From Heligmosomoides polygyrus polygyrus (Eukaryota > Nematoda > Chromadorea > Rhabditida > Heligmosomidae): a stretch of 64,000 nucleotides of DNA. This document shows positions 60,501-62,682 of the stretch, in pieces. How positions within the stretch are numbered: the stretch's first letter is position 1; each line of letters opens with the position of its first letter. The position numbers and the translations under genes are program-made. The notes below the pieces were generated by a model that saw nothing but the letters and a program-made list of their open reading frames with translations, ran no database searches and was not told the origin of the DNA. Location of the stretch: assembly GCA_947396885.1 (NCBI GenBank), contig OX377203.1, positions 27,593,253-27,657,252 on the forward strand, written 5' to 3'.

Positions 60501-62682
60501 GTGTGAAACATTGTTTCTAGTAAGGCCTTTAGCTTACTTGGTTCTGGTATTAGCGGTCGGCTGATGTTGCGACGGGAATATTGTGGATGCTTCTTAGGAT
60601 GAAACAGCGCTGGTGGTGTATGGGCTTACATCCTGTCTAGAAAGCAGAGGGTGCGGGTTGGAGTCCCGCCTGGCGCAAGTTTTGATAACAGTGAAACATC
60701 AGTAGCAGCAGCACATAGCACATTCTTTTGAAAAGCCAAGTTCCTTTTAGTTTGACGCAAGCGACCTTATAGGTCGATTTTCATTTGGTACTCGTCAAGT
60801 GTTTCACAAGTTGGTGACTCCACCGCAAAGCCATTTCTATTTCCCTTTCAAGGCCGTCTGCATTTTCTGCCGATGCACCGGCACGCCGATGGTGTGCGAA
60901 CCGACCGTCCGAGCGTATGATGCCGTCAACATGCTGTGCACCAAGTTCCGGGAGGTGCACCCTGTTGCTGCCCAGACGCTCTACAACTCGCTCACCTCAT
61001 TCATTCGCGGTATGTTCCAACTGAGGTGCTGTTATCGATGTGGTGATTCTGCAGGCATTTCTGTTGTTTAAGACACGTCTCAGAAGCACAACGGTCGCGT
61101 GCTGTTCTGCGTCTGTCGTTGGCACTACTCACCGCAGTGCTTCGATCCGACCGGTCGTCAGCTGCAAAACGTTCCTCCCTCGATTGTAGACGGTCAGATC
61201 CTCTTGAAGAACTACCAGCAGGGCCTGCTATACGCCGACCCGTCCTGTGTCTGTGTGCTCAGCGGACCTCCTCCTACGTTTTCGCCGTCGACCAGTCGAC
61301 AGCCTGCTTCCACGCTTCCCGATGCTCCGAAGGTACGCTTCCTGGCTCCAAATATTCTCCTCGTCGTTGTCATCCATCATCCACCATTAAGAAGCCAACA
61401 CTTGGTCGATGTGTTGTGTGCAACATCCTGCCGCCAACCGGACCATGCAAGGCCACCACTTTCTGTGCGGACTACATGATAGCGGTGCCAGCCAACCCGC
61501 CTACTTTGAAGGAGCAGTGGGCGATGAGCATATGCCGTTCTCTGATGATCCCCATGGCTCACGAGATCCTGAACGCGGTAAGCCATTGCTGAACTTTTCT
61601 TATCACGACAGGTAATCAGGACGTTTACTCATTTCGTCGAGCGCAGCGCCGTAGTGGAAAAAGGCATTTTTGGAAAAAAAGCTTGTATCCTTCTGAAATT
61701 CCGATAAGGACGACTTTTTGAACACCTAGTTCTCGAATGATTCAGATGATTGATTTCAATCAGAAATACGATTTCGTATCCGACATCCGATTACCAATGC
61801 GAAGAGAAATCTGTCGTCTGAACCAAACTGAAATCCGTTCTAGTGAAACGACTGTCTGTACCACTATGTAGGATTCGATCTTTTCAAAAATGCCATTATA
61901 CGAATGATCAAGTTGTTAGGGATGCGCTTTCCTCCATTAAAAATGAGATCTTGGATGCGGAATTAGGTCAACAATTGCTTTGTTAGTGTAGGTGAAGTGA
62001 GAGGTGTTGCGCACGGGTGTGAGTGGTGGGCTTAGGATATTGCTCGATAGCTCCCCTCATCATCAAGTTGTCATCCTTCGCAAATTGAATCTATGTGTCT
62101 CCAGTTCCGCACGACTCCACAGCCTAAGCTGTGCATTCGGCATTTCAATCCGCGCATGATGGGACTCAACGCGTCCGGTGTTCTTGTCCGCATCATGAGC
62201 GGCGCCTCTGCTGCATACGAATTGCCGGTTGTGGACTTCGCCCAGGTGGCGACCCTCAGTGTCGAGTTCAACCAGGCGTTCAGCAAACTCCTCGAGGTCA
62301 GTTCTTCCCAGGCACTTCATCAGCGCTGCACTGCTCTGAACGTTCTCTCGCGTTGCAGGGTATGGAGAAGGGTCAGAATACGAACACCATCATCTACATG
62401 CTGAAGATTGTTCAAGATCTAGTCAAGTGTAGCGACGAGGTACGGAGTGGCTTGGATTTCTCCTATTCGGCTCTGGCTTCCCTATCTTCCGAAGTTCTCC
62501 CATTTCAGAGGTGTAACCAGCCACTGAACACGATCACTGACGTGCGATTACATCGTTTCCACCAGCTGCAGCATCACTTTGTGTGTATGGATTGCTTCAG
62601 CACCAACTGCGTCATCCACACCGAACAGGAGATGGTCGAGCACTTCGCAACGCAACACTTTCAAAGGAGCGGTGAGAAATGA
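18416..62682 (+). CDS. lin-13: Probable LIN-13-like multi-zinc-finger chromatin regulator (gene span, 47 exons)
   Basis: Exons were traced by open frame, acceptor and donor signals and phase; the joined product is about 2,090 residues. Seen: about 20 C2H2/C2HC-type fingers (exons 6-11, 15, 16, 21-25, 31-34, 47), an LXCXE motif and a PxVxL motif in exon 18, an LVPV core in exon 38, acidic SUMO-interaction-like stretches (exons 18, 28, 29), basic patches (exons 3, 13, 26) and two C-terminal C2CH modules (exons 42-45). Known: Caenorhabditis LIN-13 is a large nuclear synMuv B protein with about two dozen fingers, an LXCXE motif and HP1 (HPL-2) binding. Inferred: this is its homologue, acting in chromatin repression. 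Two homopolymer frameshifts (exons 2 and 40) need checking. The 3' end may continue past the stop at 62682, because a GTGAGA donor lies just before it. Exons 42-47 could also be a separate gene, although their phase joins exon 41. Confidence 0.6.
18824..20079 (+). mobile_element. Near full-length mariner in intron 1 (1,256 bp)
   Basis: TIRs TTAGGTTGTCTGGAAAGTTC and GAACTTTCCGGACAGCCTAA, TA on both sides (18822-18823, 20080-20081). Same orientation as the host gene. Confidence 0.9.
19006..20002 (+). pseudogene. Mariner transposase, broken
   Basis: Begins MSREQFRTIFYFDFKLG. All three catalytic regions can be found: TCDEKWILYDN, LYDNARPH and YSPDNRLP, ending RWQKCADSNGAYFD. An in-frame TAG near 19336 (after KVKKREK) and several frameshifts inactivate it. 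Confidence 0.85.
20895..20975 (+). mobile_element. SINE fragment
   Basis: GACCACCGAAAACCAATGCA and CCTCCACGATACCCATGGGC match the 3' body of the SINE family. Flanking 20.1-20.9 kb shows nothing else. Confidence 0.4.
21277..21389 (+). CDS. lin-13: Exon 2, with an apparent one-base frameshift
   Basis: Acceptor TTCTTCAG, donor GTAACT, phase 0 out. Joined from exon 1 the frame reads FPYREMF and then hits a stop. Ignoring one T of the TTTT run at 21293-21296 lets it continue as SEEVKKELTNRQ, the frame that fits exon 3. This is either a homopolymer assembly error or a real lesion. Confidence 0.6.
21448..21544 (+). CDS. lin-13: Exon 3, basic helical segment
   Basis: Acceptor ATTTCAG, donor GTACCC, phase 0 in and 1 out. 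Encodes YNRLHWRKRLKYENAARDRA followed by further Arg/Ala-rich residues, a charged helix that could be a nuclear localisation or nucleic-acid contact segment. The next intron holds the truncated RTE insertion. Confidence 0.7.
21689..22553 (-). mobile_element. 5'-truncated RTE-type LINE with target duplication
   Basis: Flanked by a perfect 11-base duplication ACTGTCTAATT (21678-21688 and 22554-22564). Antisense to the host gene in intron 3. The 3' end carries a GGTGATACAGGTGA-type tail. Confidence 0.9.
21697..22553 (-). CDS. RTE reverse transcriptase, C-terminal part (partial)
   Basis: The minus frame begins inside RT with HHLRFADDIVLIT (catalytic YADD-type box) and runs open for about 280 codons. 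It includes the thumb-like LQLNLTKTMFMKN, the C-terminal ETWAIRKQDEHAI and RWAGHVMRFADTRW segments typical of RTE elements, and a stop at 21697. The endonuclease and RT N-terminus are missing by 5' truncation. The long open frame points to a young insertion; the fragment cannot work alone. Confidence 0.9.
23448..23483 (+). CDS. lin-13: Exon 4, 36-base microexon
   Basis: Acceptor GTTTCAG, donor GTGAGC, phase 1 in and out. Encodes an acidic peptide (VEDDMPLFVSDS). Called from phase fit with exons 3 and 5; the short length lowers certainty. Confidence 0.5.
23690..23960 (-). mobile_element. Degenerate SINE-like segment
   Basis: CAATTTGAATGCGTACTTCC resembles the inverse of the SINE body; the rest is too diverged to be sure. 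Confidence 0.3.
24236..24505 (+). mobile_element. SINE copy 2, diverged
   Basis: GTAGCGTAGTCTGAGGAGGC head and GGCCACCGCAAATTATTTTC, GTGCATGGCGCACCCC body match the family; it ends in T-rich sequence and abuts copy 3. Confidence 0.5.
24510..24805 (+). mobile_element. SINE copy 3
   Basis: Shares CCAACCAAGTCTTCCATCCC, GGTGGCCACCGCAAGTCAT and GATCGAGTAACGCCGTGCTT with copies 1 and 4. Confidence 0.65.
24983..25073 (+). CDS. lin-13: Exon 5
   Basis: Acceptor ATTTTAG, donor GTTTGT, phase 1 in and 2 out. Encodes DQEKAIASQACVMPPSEHIF and onward. Phase 2 fits exon 6 exactly. A second frame is also open, but it does not join exon 6. Confidence 0.6.
25313..25326 (+). repeat. C14 run
   Basis: Uninterrupted run of 14 C, in intron 5. 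Confidence 0.95.
25871..25955 (+). CDS. lin-13: Exon 6, start of zinc finger 1
   Basis: Acceptor CTTTCAG, donor GTACTC, phase 2 in and 0 out. Encodes the Cys pair CPLC; the His pair (HYQGHLLEH) straddles the junction with exon 7, which supports the splice call. Confidence 0.75.
26630..26785 (+). CDS. lin-13: Exon 7, zinc fingers 1 (His part) and 2
   Basis: Acceptor TCTCGCAG, donor GTAGGC, 52 codons in phase 0. Supplies GHLLEHH for finger 1 and a degenerate finger with CQFC and an H..C ending. Confidence 0.8.
26848..26970 (+). CDS. lin-13: Exon 8, degenerate zinc finger 3
   Basis: Acceptor TTTTCAG, donor GTATGA, 41 codons in phase 0. Contains CTDC and a later H..H pair with unusual spacing. 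Confidence 0.75.
27740..27808 (+). mobile_element. SINE fragment
   Basis: GACCACAAAAAGTCATTGTA and GCCAAATACGCACTCAAATT match the SINE body. The flank 27810-27955 resembles the inverse-flanking segment at 54960-55130 and may belong to the same composite. Confidence 0.5.
28124..28229 (+). CDS. lin-13: Exon 9, linker
   Basis: Acceptor CTTGTAG, donor GTACAC, phase 0 in and 1 out. Encodes a Val/Pro-rich linker (VVPVVIYSEVELSPKVRVRI) with no finger. The preceding 1.15 kb intron carries a SINE fragment. Confidence 0.7.
28296..28440 (+). CDS. lin-13: Exon 10, zinc fingers 4 and 5
   Basis: Acceptor TTGTTCAG, donor GTAACC, phase 1 in and 2 out. Contains CPQC with HFASH, then CPEC of the next finger, whose His pair lies in exon 11. 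Confidence 0.85.
28508..28586 (+). CDS. lin-13: Exon 11, His part of zinc finger 5
   Basis: Acceptor ATTTCAG, phase 2 in. DHLLSH completes finger 5. Donor GTATGT at 28587 gives phase 0 and joins exon 12; an earlier donor at GTGTTA would hit a stop after exon 12. Confidence 0.65.
28660..28731 (+). CDS. lin-13: Exon 12, Ser/Gly-rich linker
   Basis: Acceptor CTTTCAG, donor GTAATC, 24 codons in phase 0. It could be skipped without changing frame. A second frame is open here but does not join exon 13. Confidence 0.5.
28834..28992 (+). CDS. lin-13: Exon 13, basic patch
   Basis: Acceptor GCTTCAG, donor GTAAGA, 53 codons in phase 0. Contains KKKANRRGRKRR, a strong nuclear-localisation or AT-hook-like basic cluster, followed by an acidic segment. 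Confidence 0.8.
29486..29701. repeat. GC-rich palindromic MITE
   Basis: Ends GCATATGTTATACTTCGGCGA and TCGGCAAAGTATAGCATATGC are near-complements enclosing a CG-rich centre. Confidence 0.7.
30537..30724 (+). CDS. lin-13: Exon 14
   Basis: Acceptor TGTCTTAG, donor GTCAGT, phase 0 in and 2 out. Encodes 62 residues with an acidic first half and a basic second half; no finger. Confidence 0.75.
30810..30945 (+). CDS. lin-13: Exon 15, C2HC-type finger
   Basis: Phase 2 in, phase 0 out at GTGATT. Contains CRRC and HLARC. An in-frame alternative acceptor (TTGCAG, start 30779) would add a hydrophobic stretch that looks intronic. Confidence 0.7.
31440..31575. repeat. GC-rich palindromic MITE, complete copy
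   Basis: AGCCCCAGTTTATACTTGCG and CGCAAGTATAAACTAGGGCT enclose GCCGC-rich arms and an ATCGATATCTATG centre. The right half matches 58095-58200. Confidence 0.8.
31621..31669. repeat. Short palindromic MITE-like hairpin
   Basis: TTGTTATACTTCGCCGACA and its complement-like GTTGCTGAAGTATAACGTAAG. Confidence 0.6.
31938..32094 (+). CDS. lin-13: Exon 16, zinc finger
   Basis: Acceptor TTTTCAG, donor GTCAGC, phase 0 in and 1 out. Contains CWEC and HMAASH, a good C2H2 finger. The preceding intron holds two palindromic MITEs. Confidence 0.8.
32154..32290 (+). CDS. lin-13: Exon 17
   Basis: Acceptor ATTATAG, donor GTAAGT, phase 1 in and 0 out. 45 codons of Ala/Val-rich sequence with a basic end; no known motif. 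Confidence 0.75.
32654..33035 (+). CDS. lin-13: Exon 18, LXCXE and PxVxL motifs
   Basis: The longest exon (127 codons), acceptor TTTTTAG, donor GTGAGC, phase 0 in and 1 out. It is acidic and Ser/Pro-rich, likely disordered. PIVIL at 32753-32767 fits PxVxL, known to bind the HP1 chromoshadow domain. LECNE at 33020-33034 fits LXCXE, known to bind the Rb pocket. VEILDS repeats the IVILDS theme. Binding is inferred from motif only. Confidence 0.85.
33116..33166 (+). CDS. lin-13: Exon 19
   Basis: Acceptor TCTGCAG, donor GTGAGC, phase 1 in and out. 17-codon acidic/Phe-Gly segment. An upstream acceptor (GAACAG) gives a stop. Confidence 0.6.
33235..33299 (+). CDS. lin-13: Exon 20, Ser/Thr-rich
   Basis: Acceptor GTTTCAG, donor GTTAGA, phase 1 in and 0 out. 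Low-complexity Ser/Thr/Ala segment. Followed by a 3.75 kb intron with a deleted mariner. Confidence 0.65.
33497..33543. repeat. Perfect 13-base inverted repeat
   Basis: CCTGAGTGGTTCA and TGAACCACTCAGG separated by 21 bases; a second GTCGTCGG/GTCGACAAGG palindrome lies at 33608-33685. Confidence 0.7.
34992..35872 (-). mobile_element. Mariner deletion derivative (881 bp)
   Basis: TIRs CCAGGCTGTCCAATAATTCT and AATTATTGGACAGCCTGG with TA at both ends (34990-34991, 35873-35874). Lies in intron 20, antisense to the host gene. Confidence 0.9.
35085..35704 (-). pseudogene. Mariner transposase with internal deletion
   Basis: Starts MDQGRIRTFMYYEWLLGND and keeps the helix-turn-helix (VSQRTVRRWLNRFESGD). 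A frame shift after GHSGRPS jumps to AFWWDAKGMLYFELL, so the linker and first catalytic Asp region are missing. LLHDYARPHVA and YSPDLPPSDYHLF retain the second and third Asp. Ends near 35085. Confidence 0.9.
35950..35961 (+). repeat. C12 run
   Basis: Uninterrupted run of 12 C. Confidence 0.95.
36630..36716. repeat. GC-rich MITE end
   Basis: CGACGCGTCGCCGAAGTATAACATAGGCCTT has the family end; GTCGGCGACAGAAGTATAAC lies 55 bases upstream in the same orientation, so this is a partial or nested copy. Confidence 0.5.
37053..37129 (+). CDS. lin-13: Exon 21, zinc finger
   Basis: Acceptor TTTTTTAG, donor GTAGGT, phase 0 in and 2 out. CEYC with HYKYH is a clear C2H2 finger. Confidence 0.8.
37192..37309 (+). 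CDS. lin-13: Exon 22, zinc finger
   Basis: Acceptor TTTTTTAG, donor GTCTGT, phase 2 in and 0 out. CYLC followed by HIHTAH. Confidence 0.8.
37640..38110 (-). pseudogene. Decayed RTE LINE fragment
   Basis: Diverged match to the 22.1-22.5 kb RTE region (for example AGGTCGTTGGCCATGGACTT and TTCTTACGAACATCGTCTTC), full of indels, antisense in intron 22. Confidence 0.65.
38260..38435 (+). CDS. lin-13: Exon 23, two zinc fingers
   Basis: Acceptor TTTTGCAG, donor GTACGT, phase 0 in and 2 out. CTFC with HLISEC (C2HC) and CFLC with HRKSH (C2H2). Confidence 0.85.
39095..39263 (+). CDS. lin-13: Exon 24, two degenerate fingers
   Basis: Acceptor GTTGCAG, donor GTAAGC, phase 2 in and 0 out. First module C.C with H..C, second CQNC with H...H finishing in exon 25. 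An upstream acceptor (TTTGTAG) gives a stop. Confidence 0.75.
39530..39685 (+). CDS. lin-13: Exon 25, zinc finger
   Basis: Acceptor CTTTGCAG, phase 0 in. CLVC with HADNH, then a Thr/Pro/Ser linker. The donor GTCCGT at 39686 is weak but keeps phase 0 into exon 26. Confidence 0.7.
39714..39813 (+). CDS. lin-13: Exon 26, basic patch
   Basis: Acceptor TTTCTAG, donor GTAGTT, phase 0 in and 1 out. Contains RLSRKRKMK and FRRRG, likely a nuclear-localisation signal. Confidence 0.7.
39918..40026 (+). CDS. lin-13: Exon 27, acidic linker
   Basis: Acceptor TTTGCAG, donor GTATGG, phase 1 in and 2 out, joining exon 28. Encodes EEVAATASPLMSAQEEASDD and onward. The frame stays open to 40573 beyond the donor, so retention or an alternative end is possible. 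Confidence 0.7.
40505..40640 (+). mobile_element. SINE 3' fragment
   Basis: GCCGCCACAAGTCATTG, ACCATAGAAGCGTAATGC and the CGCCGACATTAATCGTTTATT tail match the SINE 3' half. Confidence 0.5.
40745..41045 (+). mobile_element. SINE copy 4, full length
   Basis: Head GGCGCGAGTAGAGCAGTTGG is box A-like; the box B region is worn. Body and tail agree with copies 1 and 3. Confidence 0.65.
41240..42035 (+). pseudogene. Decayed RTE LINE fragment, sense orientation
   Basis: Broken frames carry ENGRVSDVPVTLKGAN, ELVLELSRRKSMAREAFK and VVQRGIEGTVLRV, clear relatives of the 21.7-22.5 kb RTE. Frameshifted and inactive. Confidence 0.8.
42509..42533 (-). repeat. TTTA microsatellite at the LINE 3' end
   Basis: (TTTA)n flanked by TGCGCATTTA and TAAATGCGCA, which together could form a hairpin. 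Confidence 0.8.
43163..46015 (-). CDS. LINE ORF2: endonuclease and reverse transcriptase, 950 codons
   Basis: Uninterrupted. The N-terminal APE-type endonuclease spans about residues 1-230 (FNSRSLVNKI, ITETWLSD, LGDFNIDW, SADHNVV with the catalytic His). The reverse transcriptase spans about 430-750: FRPISIIPTPIKVMES, IYFDLSKAFDKVNH, GVPQGGVLSPTLF, and YADD in KMYADDIKIYG. The C-terminal domain has QKSFTRILFCRC and YQERLKLFNLRSL, as in CR1/jockey proteins. The length is normal for the family. All key residues seen are present, so it may be a functional or very recent copy. Confidence 0.95.
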   Translation of the reverse strand: MQPKAIKCVLFNSRSLVNKIHQLHLFLSAFSPDLLFITETWLSDKISDSELLANFPYKVFRKDRLDKKGGGVCCLAKNSISLAAVSSPTCLKSDITCFEAFDATYRSAFRIILVYRPPNSNADEDDSLIDSMLQLFLSSNPLIVLGDFNIDWFHFERPNSQHLVKFKEFFECCNLTQNVTKPTRCGSILDIVLTSAPILKNISILPPFASADHNVVCFEIQMPSGSQREFPLPNFNKANYVGLEQYFSCIDWWKVFQGYQNTDDLYKKFCRVVYSGLSIHVPFDTMKIPAQHYPKHILNLMSQKLRLFNSLSNPLFHPQYKKVCEELDHHLKRFLAYKEKQASKTRNKKALFSIMRSKLKAHADLPVLKDDDGTVYINDSQKAEVLAGFFASVFTDVESPDSTELNEVFLQRNTSDCPEYHTGEFVIQVTEVLKIMKRLKASTSVPFDGIPQIVYKKCAQSLCKPLAIIFNVSLTYSEVPEIWKESIITAIPKTPRPELLSSFRPISIIPTPIKVMESIVRDKLLACLSRSNSIPYEQHGFMSGASTATQLSDCLFDWNLALNNGDSVDVIYFDLSKAFDKVNHQKLLSKLYQNGVHLFLLKWIRSYLSGRHMRVKVGSSFSKCYDCKSGVPQGGVLSPTLFLAYTSDLPSRLATNSYVKVKMYADDIKIYGVYNGDNKTSVHQALTQSIDNMLEWADAWQIPVNLSKTTVFHIGNAPPLGYKVNDYELLSVSGVRDLGIFTDHELKFERHINNIVQKAFSIMHLICRNIKCNDSSVLISLYKTYVIPILEYCSQVWSPSLKRLQIKIEKVQKSFTRILFCRCVSSSGDMRTIPNYQERLKLFNLRSLLYRRVFNDLVFCFKVLKGESRLRPCKYWIFLPTLGHRNSYRFHYPTIKRKNREKVFNSLFYRGARWLQMLPPGFLELPNTNVFRKRLRKVDLISTLHLTDIT
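46156..46707 (-). CDS. LINE ORF1 protein, 183 codons
   Basis: Starts MSQRAKISKKTSEPAGKVG, ends ERQ, and lies about 140 bases upstream of ORF2 on the same strand. The C-terminal half (IIIEWLPEPADEL, VYRMGRYERGRVRKVKVVMP) resembles the RRM-like region of nematode LINE ORF1 proteins, thought to bind the element RNA. Assignment is by position and this resemblance. Confidence 0.8.
   Translation of the reverse strand: MSQRAKISKKTSEPAGKVGSKGHDHVNSSGNSSASEDYCKFSVSEIINAILKKNKDPVIEQMMFALISKLPQEMSEHIQTEKRERSIIIEWLPEPADELTPSVKQRDLEEKVSEIFDVLNLECRPLEVYRMGRYERGRVRKVKVVMPSKSHWAIALSNSWRLRNTATFSKVRIRRSMTSEERQ
46920..47045 (+). mobile_element. SINE 3' fragment
   Basis: CGTTGCTCATCCCAAAAAG and ATCCTTTACCC match the SINE tail, just before exon 28. 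Confidence 0.5.
47061..47191 (+). CDS. lin-13: Exon 28, acidic, SIM-like
   Basis: Acceptor TTGTTTCAG, donor GTAAGT, phase 2 in and 1 out, after a 7.0 kb intron holding the CR1-like LINE. Ends in VMIIEN, a SUMO-interaction-like core. Confidence 0.8.
47269..47378 (+). CDS. lin-13: Exon 29, acidic with SIM-like core
   Basis: Acceptor TATTCTAG, donor GTGCTT, phase 1 in and 0 out. DDSDDEILIVDTSKE is a textbook-like SUMO-interaction motif flanked by acidic residues. Confidence 0.75.
47442..47548 (+). CDS. lin-13: Exon 30
   Basis: Acceptor GCTTCAG, donor GTGAGT, phase 0 in and 2 out. Gln/Ser/Pro then acidic linker. The earlier acceptor TTATCAG runs into a stop. Confidence 0.65.
47613..47766 (+). 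CDS. lin-13: Exon 31, zinc finger
   Basis: Acceptor ATTCCAG, donor GTATGA, phase 2 in and 0 out. CSMC with HHEQTSH. Phase fixes this acceptor over the one at ACGCAG. Confidence 0.75.
47770..48910. other. Intron 31, no recognised element
   Basis: AT-rich, with two loosely similar segments near 48000 and 48330 (both around an AACAAACACCAG/AATAAGCATCAG core). Nothing else recognised. Confidence 0.4.
48916..49040 (+). CDS. lin-13: Exon 32, zinc finger
   Basis: Acceptor ATTTCAG, donor GTAGGT, phase 0 in and 2 out. CQQC with HLAQH, a canonical C2H2. Confidence 0.85.
49098..49224 (+). CDS. lin-13: Exon 33, zinc finger and start of the next
   Basis: Acceptor CTTTCAG, donor GTAATT, phase 2 in and 0 out. 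CERC with HLKKH, then CLKC whose His pair lies in exon 34. Confidence 0.85.
49298..49459 (+). CDS. lin-13: Exon 34, finger end and C2HC module
   Basis: Acceptor TTTTCAG, donor GTACGG, phase 0. HLHTVH completes the exon 33 finger; CKNC with H...EC follows. Confidence 0.75.
49758..49850 (+). CDS. lin-13: Exon 35
   Basis: Acceptor TTTTCAG, donor GTAAGT, 31 codons in phase 0; helical, no motif recognised. Confidence 0.7.
50373..50474 (+). CDS. lin-13: Exon 36
   Basis: Acceptor TATTCAG, donor GTGAGT, 34 codons in phase 0. Cys-containing but without a finger pattern. Confidence 0.6.
50575..51415. repeat. Imperfect inverted repeat in intron 36
   Basis: The segment around TTAGAATAATTTTTTGACCG (50730) is matched in inverse by CTTTGACCAAGAAATCATTC near 51265, and outer parts also correspond (TCAAATTCGACACT and GAAGTGTCGAATTTGACG). 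Diverged arms of about 170-200 bases; probable old MITE. Confidence 0.5.
51690..52440 (-). pseudogene. Decayed non-LTR reverse transcriptase fragment
   Basis: Minus frames carry VRIFVRTVDGQDG, AYFTVAQGVKCE and SSTEFLISVGFTKS, recalling the RT core, with frameshifts. Related to 56040-56560. Confidence 0.6.
52780..53040 (+). repeat. Left arm of third foldback repeat
   Basis: Inversely matched by 53285-53475 (TCGGATTGATGTGAGCCC against CACATCAATCCGAGTTTC). The core AATCAGCGTCGACTCGCACG and CACCCGCCGCTTCGCG is shared with the 7.55 kb foldback arms. Confidence 0.7.
53285..53475 (-). repeat. Right arm of third foldback repeat
   Basis: Inverted copy of 52780-53040 with more divergence; a GC-rich MITE-like end (CACTTCGGCGACAGTG) adjoins at 53489. 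Confidence 0.7.
53902..54079 (+). CDS. lin-13: Exon 37
   Basis: Acceptor ATTTTTAG, donor GTAGGA, phase 0 in and 1 out. 59 residues, Pro/Asn-rich with a basic C-terminal part. Confidence 0.75.
54552..54615. repeat. Palindromic MITE-like hairpin
   Basis: TTAGGCCGTTGGCATACTCCC opposed by GGGGTATACCACAGGCCTTA. Confidence 0.6.
54785..54960 (-). mobile_element. SINE copy, minus strand
   Basis: The inverse of GGCCACCGAAAGTCATTGTA, AAATACGCATTCATGTCGCC and TCCACGACATCCCG matches the SINE body. Confidence 0.6.
55530..55720 (+). CDS. lin-13: Exon 38, Pro-rich with LVPV core
   Basis: Acceptor GGTTTCAG, donor GTATTT, phase 1 in and 0 out. Pro/Ser/Thr-rich, likely disordered. LVPV at 55556-55567 resembles the HP1-binding core that I recall for LIN-13; that recollection should be verified. 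Confidence 0.7.
55786..55869 (+). CDS. lin-13: Exon 39
   Basis: Acceptor TTTTTCAG, donor GTGAGA, 28 codons in phase 0. Gly/Pro/Arg linker. Confidence 0.65.
56040..56560 (-). pseudogene. Decayed non-LTR reverse transcriptase fragment
   Basis: Minus frames with APAGSSAEFSISIRVHRES and ENLCANCSGPIQDI correspond to pieces of the 51.7-52.1 kb fragment; heavily frameshifted. Confidence 0.55.
56744..56798 (+). repeat. tRNA-like SINE head
   Basis: Box A-like TGGCGCAGGGG (56746-56756) and box B-like GGTTCGGTCTTC (56784-56795) at tRNA spacing, with a TAGCTGG duplication between. It does not fold as a complete tRNA by eye. Confidence 0.35.
57160..57262. repeat. GC-rich palindromic MITE, upstream of exon 40
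   Basis: TTAGGCGCCTTTTATACTCC end and GCCGCGCAGCGGCGCGTCAA opposed by TTTGACGCGCCGCTGCGCG; the far right end is worn. Confidence 0.7.
57423..57502 (+). CDS. lin-13: Exon 40, with an apparent one-base frameshift
   Basis: Acceptor CTGTTAG, donor GTGAGT. From exon 39 the frame reads GGNPVGNDESSLRSG and then reaches a stop; ignoring one G of GGGG at 57465-57468 gives SKSSAQPTVEIG, which fits exon 41. An undetected exon between 39 and 40 is the alternative. Confidence 0.5.
57577..57740 (+). CDS. lin-13: Exon 41
   Basis: Acceptor TGTGCAG, donor GTACGG, phase 1 in and 0 out. 54 residues, mixed helical and hydrophobic. Lies between two GC-rich palindromes. Confidence 0.55.
57807..57818 (+). repeat. 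C12 run
   Basis: Uninterrupted run of 12 C, 67 bases after exon 41. Confidence 0.95.
58090..58201. repeat. GC-rich palindromic MITE, downstream of exon 41
   Basis: GGCGCGAGTATAAAAGGCGCC end; the centre and right half match the complete copy at 31440-31575. The left terminus is missing. Confidence 0.7.
58291..59218 (-). mobile_element. Tc1-like element remnant with about 220-base inverted repeats
   Basis: Ends CAGGGTGCGTAAAAAGTATT and TGCTTTTTACGTACCCTG; the inverted arms (58291-58515, 59000-59218) stay similar throughout. Confidence 0.8.
58541..58759 (-). pseudogene. Tc1/mariner-superfamily transposase C-terminal remnant
   Basis: IVQDWCRANLKDFISAQE followed by RPDLKPLNYSIWEVLE corresponds to the WC..N...F and SPDLNPLDYSIW signature around the last catalytic Asp. 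The rest is deleted. Confidence 0.8.
59298..59463. repeat. GC-rich palindromic MITE with long TIRs
   Basis: TAAGGCCCCTGTTATACTCC opposed by GGAGTATAACAGAGGCCTTA, with GCGGGAGCATCCGCGG and its complement just inside; about 36 bases of TIR. Confidence 0.8.
59590..60140 (-). pseudogene. Mariner transposase remnant
   Basis: Minus strand: helix-turn-helix (LGVHHRTVARHLTRIG), linker KKMTKWVPHELTDEQ, then across a break VDEKWVLYDIKKRELVW (first catalytic Asp) and FPKPDFQPKKVILTLW, with a worn LLQDNAR region near 59600. No termini found. Confidence 0.8.
60607..60676 (+). tRNA. tRNA-like cloverleaf, probably a pseudogene
   Basis: Seven-pair acceptor stem (GCGCTGG with CTGGCGC, two wobbles), four-pair D stem, a weak anticodon stem with loop CTAGAAA (nominal anticodon AGA), four-base variable loop, and a perfect five-pair T stem GCGGG/CCCGC with loop TTGGAGT. 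The T loop lacks the invariant C56, and AGA (Ser) normally needs a long variable arm, so function is doubtful. Confidence 0.35.
60853..61009 (+). CDS. lin-13: Exon 42, first THAP-like module, N-terminal half
   Basis: Acceptor TTTCAAG, donor GTATGT, phase 0 in and 1 out. Opens with CIFC. The paired CxxH lies in exon 43. Third positions are much more GC-rich than in exons 1-41, so a separate origin or gene boundary is possible. Confidence 0.7.
61073..61332 (+). CDS. lin-13: Exon 43, end of first THAP-like module and linker
   Basis: Acceptor TGTTTAAG, donor GTACGC, phase 1 in and 0 out. VCRWHYSPQCFDP resembles the closing C-x2-H-[FY]-S-P..CF of THAP domains. A Ser/Pro-rich linker follows. Confidence 0.75.
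61392..61577 (+). CDS. lin-13: Exon 44, second THAP-like module, N-terminal half
   Basis: Acceptor CATTAAG, donor GTAAGC, 62 codons in phase 0. CVVC, then VPANPPTLKEQW, close to the P...W signature of THAP domains. Confidence 0.75.
62105..62296 (+). CDS. lin-13: Exon 45, end of second THAP-like module
   Basis: Acceptor TCTCCAG, donor GTCAGT, 64 codons in phase 0. LCIRHFNP closes the C2CH pattern, followed by a hydrophobic/helical segment. Confidence 0.75.
62359..62439 (+). CDS. lin-13: Exon 46, helix
   Basis: Acceptor GTTGCAG, donor GTACGG, 27 codons in phase 0; amphipathic helix-like (NTIIYMLKIVQDLVK). Confidence 0.7.
62509..62682 (+). CDS. lin-13: Exon 47, last zinc finger and stop
   Basis: Acceptor ATTTCAG, phase 0 in. 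CMDC with HFATQH, then a TGA at 62680-62682. A good donor (GTGAGA) at 62672 would allow a further exon downstream; I see none by eye. Confidence 0.65.
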   Translation, partial: RCNQPLNTITDVRLHRFHQLQHHFVCMDCFSTNCVIHTEQEMVEHFATQHFQRSGEK

